Assembly: GCA_903927685.1 (NCBI GenBank)
Contig: CAIYOB010001520.1
Span: 1-11,674, forward strand
Length of the DNA stretch: 11,674 nt
Origin: an uncultured Planctomycetaceae bacterium
Lineage (GTDB): Bacteria; Planctomycetota; Planctomycetia; Pirellulales; Pirellulaceae
Direction: 5' to 3'
Part shown: piece by piece, positions 7,361-11,674 of the stretch
Numbering within the stretch: position 1 is the stretch's first letter
Layout: the number at the start of each line of letters is the position of its first letter
Notes under the pieces: generated by a model
What the model was told of the DNA's origin: nothing
Database searches by the model: none
Seen by the model: the letters and a program-made list of their open reading frames with translations, nothing else
Translations under genes and position numbers: made by a program

Positions 7361-8557
7361 ATGCAGGCCGTGTTCTTCGCCAGTCTGATCGCCTTGAGCG
7401 CCGTGCCGGTCGAAGTCAGCCCGTTGTCCGGCCCGCCCGTGCGCGGCGACTTGACCGAGTGTTCGCTCGACGCCGTCGTCATCCAGGCCGGCGGTGGCCC
7501 GCAACGTTGGGAACCCGCCCAGTTGCGCGAATTGTCGGCGACCACGGCCCCGCCGCCGGGCGAGCGTCCCGCGACGGTCTGGGTGGAACTGCTCGACGGT
7601 TCCATTGTCTGCGGCGACAAGTACACGGCGGCCGCGGGGCTGGCCACCATCCACACGCTGTCCGGGCAAAGTCTGGCCATCCGCACGGCCTCGATCAAGG
7701 CCCTCCGCTTTCGCGACTACGCCTCGGCCCCGCAACTGGCCGACCGTTGGCAGCAGGTGACCGCAGCCAAAGCGACCGGCGACTCGTTGGTGGTCCGCCG
7801 CGGCGACAGCCTCGACCAGGTGCTCGGGGCGATCGGCGACGTGACCGACGAGGTGGTTCAGTTCGAGGCCGACGGCGAGGTGATTCAAGCCAAGCGGGGC
7901 AAGCTGGAAGGCCTGCTGTACTATCACCCGGCGGTCGGCGAGTTGCCGCCGCGATCGGCTCTGGTGACGGACGTCTTCGGAACCCAGTGGAGCGTCAAGT
8001 CGCTACGCTCCGGCGCCGACCGACTGGAACTCGTCAGCGTCGCCGGCGTCGCGGCCGCACTGCCGCTGAACGAATTGAAACGGATCGATTTCTCCAGCGG
8101 CAACAGCCAGTGGCTGGATGCCCTGGAACCGGAATCCCTGCAGTGGCGGCCGTACATCGAGAGTCGCGCGCCCGACGCCTCGCTCAGCCGCTGGTTCCAG
8201 CCGCGCGGTTCTGCGGCTCCCAACGGACTGCCGTTGGTGCTGGACGGGCAGACCCACGCCCGAGGCCTGCGCATCTGCAGCCGCACGGAGATTGTCTACC
8301 GGCTGGCTGGCGAGTTCCGCCAGTTCCAAGCCGTCGCCGGCATCGATGATTCCGTCCGGCCAGCCGGGAACGTCCGGCTGGTGATCCACGGAGACGACAA
8401 GGAACTGTTCAGCCAGGTGGTCACCGGGAAGGACGAACCGCTGGATCTGGCCGTCGACATCACAGGAGTCAAACGCCTGAGAATCCTGGTGGATTTCGGC
8501 GCCCAGATCGACATCGCCGACGGATTGAACCTGTGCGACGCGAGGATCACGAAATGA
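7361..8557 (+). CDS. Exported protein with C-terminal NPCBM-type carbohydrate-binding domain, 398 aa
   Basis: Residues about 255-395 match the NPCBM family (PF08305) in pattern: LDGQTHARGLRICSRTEIVY, then the FRQFQAVAGIDD signature, a strand pair with GNVRLVIHGDDKELF, and a closing strand (LRILVDFG, then DGLNLCDARI). NPCBM domains are beta-sandwiches that occur with glycoside hydrolases and are thought to bind sugar. The N-terminal part (25-250) is beta-rich with repeated short strands (VELLDGSIVCGD, LVVRRGDSLDQVLG) and no recognised catalytic motif. The N-terminus (MQAVFFASLIALSAVPVEVS) is hydrophobic and looks like a signal peptide, but it lacks the usual basic residue, so export is likely rather than certain. 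The stop overlaps the protease start (ATGA). That tight coupling suggests the binding protein and protease are made in proportion. Confidence 0.8.
   Translation: MQAVFFASLIALSAVPVEVSPLSGPPVRGDLTECSLDAVVIQAGGGPQRWEPAQLRELSATTAPPPGERPATVWVELLDGSIVCGDKYTAAAGLATIHTLSGQSLAIRTASIKALRFRDYASAPQLADRWQQVTAAKATGDSLVVRRGDSLDQVLGAIGDVTDEVVQFEADGEVIQAKRGKLEGLLYYHPAVGELPPRSALVTDVFGTQWSVKSLRSGADRLELVSVAGVAAALPLNELKRIDFSSGNSQWLDALEPESLQWRPYIESRAPDASLSRWFQPRGSAAPNGLPLVLDGQTHARGLRICSRTEIVYRLAGEFRQFQAVAGIDDSVRPAGNVRLVIHGDDKELFSQVVTGKDEPLDLAVDITGVKRLRILVDFGAQIDIADGLNLCDARITK
8542..8557 (+). promoter_or_regulatory. Ribosome-binding site and ATGA start/stop overlap
   Basis: GAGG at 8542-8545 lies 8 bases before the ATG at 8554, whose last two bases begin the upstream gene's TGA (8555-8557). 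This decides the protease start. The GTG at 8533 would add seven charged residues ahead of an otherwise normal signal peptide and has no comparable ribosome-binding site. The overlap suggests translational coupling. Confidence 0.7.
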
Positions 8558-10380
8558 AGCACCTGATGTCGAGTCTCGGCCTGCTGCTCGCCGCCGGCGG
8601 ATTCGTCGGCAGCGTTTCGTCCGCTTGGGGCGCCGAGGTCCCGGACGCCGTGCTGCAGGCCGAGCAGCGGCGAATCGACGCGGTGGCCAAGGCGGTGAAA
8701 GCGGCCGTCGCCGTGTTTGCCAATGACGGCCAAGGGGGCGGATCGGGTGTCGTGATCACGCCCGACGGCTATGCGCTGTCCAATTTTCACGTCACCAAGC
8801 CGGCCGGGGATTACATGCAGTGCGGCCTGGCGGACGGACAACTGTACGATGCCGTGATTGTCGGCTTGGACCCGACCGGCGACGTGGCGCTGATCAAACT
8901 GCTGGGCCGCGAGGACTTCCCCGCCGCAGAACTGGGCGACAGCGACCAGGTGCGTCCGGGCGATTGGTGCTTCGCCGTCGGCAACCCGTTCTTGCTGGCG
9001 ACCGATTTCCAGCCGACGGTCACCTACGGACTGGTCTCCGGCGTCCATCGCTACCAGTACCCGGCCGGGACGCTGCTGGAGTACGCCGACTGCATCCAGA
9101 CCGACGCCTCGATCAACCCCGGCAACTCGGGCGGTCCGCTGTTCAATGCGGCGGGCCAGTTGATCGGCATCAACGGCCGCGGTTCGTTCGAGAAACGCGG
9201 CCGCGTCAACGTGGGAGTGGGTTATGCGATCTCGATCAACCAGATCAAGAACTTCCTCGGGTATCTCCGCAGTGGCCGGATCGTCGATCATGCCACGCTG
9301 GGCGCGACCGTGACCCGCGACGAAGACGGCCGGATCGTCGTCACGGACATCTTGCCCTCGTCCGACGCCCATCGCCGCGGTTTGCGGTACGGCGACGAAC
9401 TGCTGTCGTTTGCGGGCCGTCCGATCACGACGGTCAACGGCTTCAAGAACGTGCTGGGCATCTTTCCCAAGGACTGGCGCGTGCCGCTGAGCTACCGACG
9501 CGATGGCGAACGCCGCGACGTCTACGTCCGGTTGATGGGCGTCCATGCCGAGGAGGAACTGCTCCGCAAGGCCGAAGGCATGCTGCCGATCGAGGACGAG
9601 CCCATGCCCAAACCGCAGCCCAAGGAAGAACCGCCGCCGGGAGGCGGTGCGCCCAAGGCCGAGCCCGAGGGCGACCCGGGCAAGCCGGCGCCCAAGATCC
9701 AACCCAAGCTGCCGCGAGGAATGCCCAAGGACCGCGTCCATCGCCAGCAACCGCCCCCGAAGCACGTCGAGCCGCTGATCGCCAAGCGGCCGGGATACGC
9801 GAATTACTATTTCAACGAACTGAACCGCAATCGGGTTTGGGCGGGACTGACGGCGCAGGGCGATTTCTCTGGCCTCGCCGGCGTCTGGAAGCTGGCGGGC
9901 AGCGATGCCACCGGCAACAAAATCGAAATCGAACTGGCGGGAGACAAAGCCACCGCACGCGGCGGCCCTCGGCCGGCCGCCATTGATGCGACACGCGACA
10001 TGGACGACCAGTTGGCTCCCGAGGGCAGTGGCGGACTGTTGGTCGCGCTGCACTTATGGCGGCGTCTGCTGTTGCTGGGACCGCAGCAGTTCGGCGACGT
10101 GTATTACTTGGGAACCGTACCGGTGCAGGAGCGGCCGGGCCTGTACGACGTGCTGGTCGCGACCCACAACGTCGTCGAAGCCCGCTTCTTGTTCGATCCC
10201 GGCAACGGCCGCCTGATCGGAATGGAGATGTTCCCCGGCGACCAAGTGGATCCGTGCGAGGTGTATTTCGACGACTACCGTCCCGTCGACGGCCGGCAGT
10301 TGCCGCATTCGCTGCTGGTCCGCCACGGCGACGCCGTTTACGCCCAGCTCAAATTGGAATCGATCTCGCTGGCAAAGTAG
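8554..10380 (+). CDS. Secreted HtrA-like S1C serine protease with PDZ domain and long C-terminal extension, 608 aa
   Basis: Residues 1-27 are a signal peptide (Lys2, Leu/Ala core, cut near AWGA-EV). Residues about 45-240 are a trypsin-like S1C domain with the triad His79 (LSNFHV), Asp110 (PTGDVALIKL) and Ser192 (NPGNSGGPL); the Gly residues of the oxyanion turn are present. It should therefore be an active endopeptidase acting outside the cytoplasmic membrane. Residues about 248-328 are a PDZ domain (TLGATV ligand loop, RRGLRYGDELL). Residues 345-410 are a Pro/Lys-rich linker. Residues 410-608 are a beta-rich extension with no recognised name; its last part (FDDYRPVDGRQLPHSLLVRH) resembles the closing strands of LolA-like lipid-binding folds, but weakly. 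DegP-type proteins normally end after one or two PDZ domains, so this extension is unusual. The gene is translationally coupled to the NPCBM gene and 1 base from the pseudoprotease gene. Confidence 0.88.
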   Translation: MKHLMSSLGLLLAAGGFVGSVSSAWGAEVPDAVLQAEQRRIDAVAKAVKAAVAVFANDGQGGGSGVVITPDGYALSNFHVTKPAGDYMQCGLADGQLYDAVIVGLDPTGDVALIKLLGREDFPAAELGDSDQVRPGDWCFAVGNPFLLATDFQPTVTYGLVSGVHRYQYPAGTLLEYADCIQTDASINPGNSGGPLFNAAGQLIGINGRGSFEKRGRVNVGVGYAISINQIKNFLGYLRSGRIVDHATLGATVTRDEDGRIVVTDILPSSDAHRRGLRYGDELLSFAGRPITTVNGFKNVLGIFPKDWRVPLSYRRDGERRDVYVRLMGVHAEEELLRKAEGMLPIEDEPMPKPQPKEEPPPGGGAPKAEPEGDPGKPAPKIQPKLPRGMPKDRVHRQQPPPKHVEPLIAKRPGYANYYFNELNRNRVWAGLTAQGDFSGLAGVWKLAGSDATGNKIEIELAGDKATARGGPRPAAIDATRDMDDQLAPEGSGGLLVALHLWRRLLLLGPQQFGDVYYLGTVPVQERPGLYDVLVATHNVVEARFLFDPGNGRLIGMEMFPGDQVDPCEVYFDDYRPVDGRQLPHSLLVRHGDAVYAQLKLESISLAK

Positions 10381-10381
10381 C

Positions 10382-11434
10382 ATGAATCGAGAACCTCACT
10401 ATTTCACGCTCAAGGCGATTCTGCTGGCCGTCTGGCTGCTCGCCGCCGTCGTTCCGCTGGCCAGGCCCGCGTCTGCGGCGGACGGCACCTTCATCCAGGC
10501 CGTGGCCTCGGTTCAGCCCAAGCTGGTCAAGATCTACGGCGCCGGCGGGCTACGGGGTTTGGAAGCGTATCAGAGCGGGTTCCTGATCTCGCCCCAGGGG
10601 CACGTGTTGACAGCGTGGAGTTACGTCCTGGACACGGACTTCATCACGGTCACCCTGGACGACGGACGCCGACTGGCGGCGCAACTGATCGGAGCCGATC
10701 CGCGACGCGAGATCGCCGTGCTCAAGCTCGAAGCCGACGACCTGCCGCACTTTCGCTTGAGCGATGCGGTCGAATTGGAGGTTGGCGATCGCGTGCTGGC
10801 CTTCAGCAATCTGTTTGGCGTCGCCACGGGCGATGAAGACGCCAGCGTGCTGCACGGGTGCGTGTCTGCCAAGACGCGTCTCGAGGCCCGCCGCGGCGCC
10901 TTCGAGACGCCCTACGATGGTCCGGTCTATGTCGTCGATGCGATGACCAACAATCCGGGCTCCGCGGGCGGCGCGTTGACCGACCGGCAAGGCAATCTCG
11001 TAGGCATCCTGGGCAAGGAGATGCGGAACGCACTGAACAACACGTGGCTGAACTACGTGATTCCGGCCAGCGAGTTGGTCACCCCGGTCGACGACATCCT
11101 GGCGGGCAAGACGCTGCCGAGGAAGGGCGACGCTGCGGTCGAGAAGCCGAAGCAACCCTGGACGCTGCAACGCGCGGGCCTGCGACTGGTTCCCGACGTG
11201 CTAACAAAGACGCCGCCGTTCATTGACACCGTGACGCCCAATTCCCCCGCCGCGCGGGCCGGACTGCAGCCGGACGACTTGATTCTGTTCATCAGCAACG
11301 GTGTCGTCGTTTCCTACCAGAGCGTCGTCGAGGCGTTGTCACTGATCGACCACATCGATCCCCTGCGACTGACCGTCCAGCGCGGCCAGCGATTGGTCGA
11401 GGTGGTGCTCGAGACGAACAACAGCGGCACCTGA
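10382..11434 (+). CDS. Catalytically dead S1C (HtrA-like) paralogue with PDZ domain, 350 aa
   Basis: A signal peptide occupies residues 1-33 (cut near ASA-AD). Residues about 35-240 align well with the upstream protease: a GFLISPQGHVLTA strand, DPRREIAVLKLE, and DAMTNNPGSAGGALTD. At the three catalytic positions it has Ser80 (TAWSYV, where His is expected), Glu110 (where Asp is expected) and Ala195 (GSAGG for GNSGG). The codons are AGT at 10619, GAG at 10709 and GCG at 10964. The fold-forming glycines are kept and the frame is intact, so this looks like a maintained pseudoprotease rather than a decaying gene. Residues about 266-343 form a PDZ domain (PNSPAARAGLQPDDLI). It begins 1 base after the active protease stop, with no strong Shine-Dalgarno, and so probably depends on translation of that gene. 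It could serve as an adaptor, a regulator or a substrate-binding decoy (inference). Confidence 0.88.
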   Translation: MNREPHYFTLKAILLAVWLLAAVVPLARPASAADGTFIQAVASVQPKLVKIYGAGGLRGLEAYQSGFLISPQGHVLTAWSYVLDTDFITVTLDDGRRLAAQLIGADPRREIAVLKLEADDLPHFRLSDAVELEVGDRVLAFSNLFGVATGDEDASVLHGCVSAKTRLEARRGAFETPYDGPVYVVDAMTNNPGSAGGALTDRQGNLVGILGKEMRNALNNTWLNYVIPASELVTPVDDILAGKTLPRKGDAAVEKPKQPWTLQRAGLRLVPDVLTKTPPFIDTVTPNSPAARAGLQPDDLILFISNGVVVSYQSVVEALSLIDHIDPLRLTVQRGQRLVEVVLETNNSGT

Positions 11435-11457
11435 CAATCCCCGGGCCCCCCGCGGCA

Positions 11458-11479
11458 ACGGCCAGCCCTGAATGGCCGT
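11458..11479 (+). terminator. Possible terminator hairpin (no T-tract)
   Basis: ACGGCCA (11458-11464) pairs with TGGCCGT (11473-11479) around an 8-base loop, starting 24 bases after the last stop codon. The stem is perfect, but no T-run follows. It is either a weak or factor-dependent end signal or a chance stem. Confidence 0.3.
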
Positions 11480-11519
11480 CGTCACGAAACGGGCTGGGCC
11501 GTCGTCAAGAAACGGGCTG
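11474..11519 (+). repeat. 23-bp tandem duplication
   Basis: Two adjacent 23-base copies, 11474-11496 and 11497-11519, each begin GGCCGTCGTCA and end GAAACGGGCTG. They differ at one base: C11485 against A11508. The first copy overlaps the right arm of the hairpin. Confidence 0.85.
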
Positions 11520-11674
11520 GGATGAAGAGCGAGGAAATAGCGAATCCGGAAACGGCGAAGTGTTGGCCAAGCTGGGATTTGCCGACTGGCCCGGCGACGG
11601 GAACAACGCAGGGCAGAGATAGTCACCGCGGGCCGAGGCGATCCGGGACCGACTGGTCTGGGTCCGGCCGGGTA

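Larger units (their letters stand above)
11435..11674. other. Non-coding 3' tail
   Basis: No gene is supported in these 240 bases. They hold a C/G-rich start (CCCCGGGCCCCCCGCGG), a small hairpin and a 23-bp tandem duplication. A + strand frame runs open to a TAG near 11622, but it has no good start or ribosome-binding site. A minus-strand frame crosses back into the pseudoprotease gene and looks like a shadow. The operon probably ends here. Confidence 0.6.

Noticed and set aside
8533..8556. GTG at 8533 as protease start
   Set aside because: It would prepend MRREDHE to a normal signal peptide. The ATG at 8554 has GAGG at the right distance and the common ATGA overlap.
8296..10053. 585-residue open frame on the minus strand opposite the active protease
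   Set aside because: It lies wholly antisense to a well-supported gene, is Arg/Gln/His-rich with no recognisable domain, and follows from the GC-rich codon bias of the + strand gene.
11560..11622. Small + strand frame beginning GTG and ending TAG
   Set aside because: It has about 20 codons, no ribosome-binding site and no recognisable product, and the surrounding tail looks non-coding.
11339..11626. 95-residue minus-strand frame in the tail
   Set aside because: It overlaps the end of the pseudoprotease gene, is Arg/Pro-rich without a domain, and spans the tandem duplication.
1..11674. CRISPR array, tRNA, rRNA, insertion sequence or att site
   Set aside because: I saw no regularly spaced repeats, RNA-gene-like folds, transposase frames or terminal inverted repeats.

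Overview
The window is a GC-rich stretch carrying seven genes, all on the + strand and packed tightly: the gaps are 99, 18, 23 and 14 bases, then a 4-base overlap, then 1 base. It reads as one operon, cut at its 5' end by the window edge and ending about 240 bases before the 3' edge. The protein set points to a planctomycete, probably of the Pirellulales type. That set is a VWA/glutamine-amidotransferase-like membrane protein, a very large DUF4175-like membrane protein, secreted Lys/Gln/Pro-rich coiled-coil proteins, an NPCBM-domain protein and S1C proteases. This assignment rests on family resemblance from memory; no database search was possible.

Layout. Bases 1-1926 hold the C-terminal part of a VWA plus GATase-like membrane protein. 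Bases 1927-2025 are a purine-rich spacer with two families of short tandem repeats; the second runs into the next start codon. Bases 2026-4425 encode a 799-residue DUF4175-like protein with three N-terminal membrane segments, a beta-rich middle and a helical C-terminus. Bases 4444-6285 and 6309-7346 encode two secreted alpha-helical proteins, one with a long disordered linker and one TPR-like. Bases 7361-8557 encode a secreted protein ending in an NPCBM-type carbohydrate-binding domain. Bases 8554-10380 encode a secreted trypsin-like S1C protease with an intact His-Asp-Ser triad, one PDZ domain and a long C-terminal extension. Bases 10382-11434 encode a second S1C/PDZ protein in which all three triad positions are substituted (Ser, Glu, Ala), so it is a predicted pseudoprotease. 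The tail, 11435-11674, is non-coding and holds a 7-bp hairpin and a 23-bp tandem duplication.

How they may work together (inference). Every product is predicted to be in the membrane or exported. VWA and DUF4175-like membrane proteins often lie beside MoxR ATPase and DUF58 genes in Bat-like operons, so those genes may lie just upstream. The downstream genes would then supply an extracytoplasmic machine: helical scaffold proteins, a glycan-binding protein, an HtrA-like protease and a dead paralogue that could serve as adaptor, decoy or regulator. The active/dead protease pair inside a Bat-like surface operon is the most interesting feature of the window.
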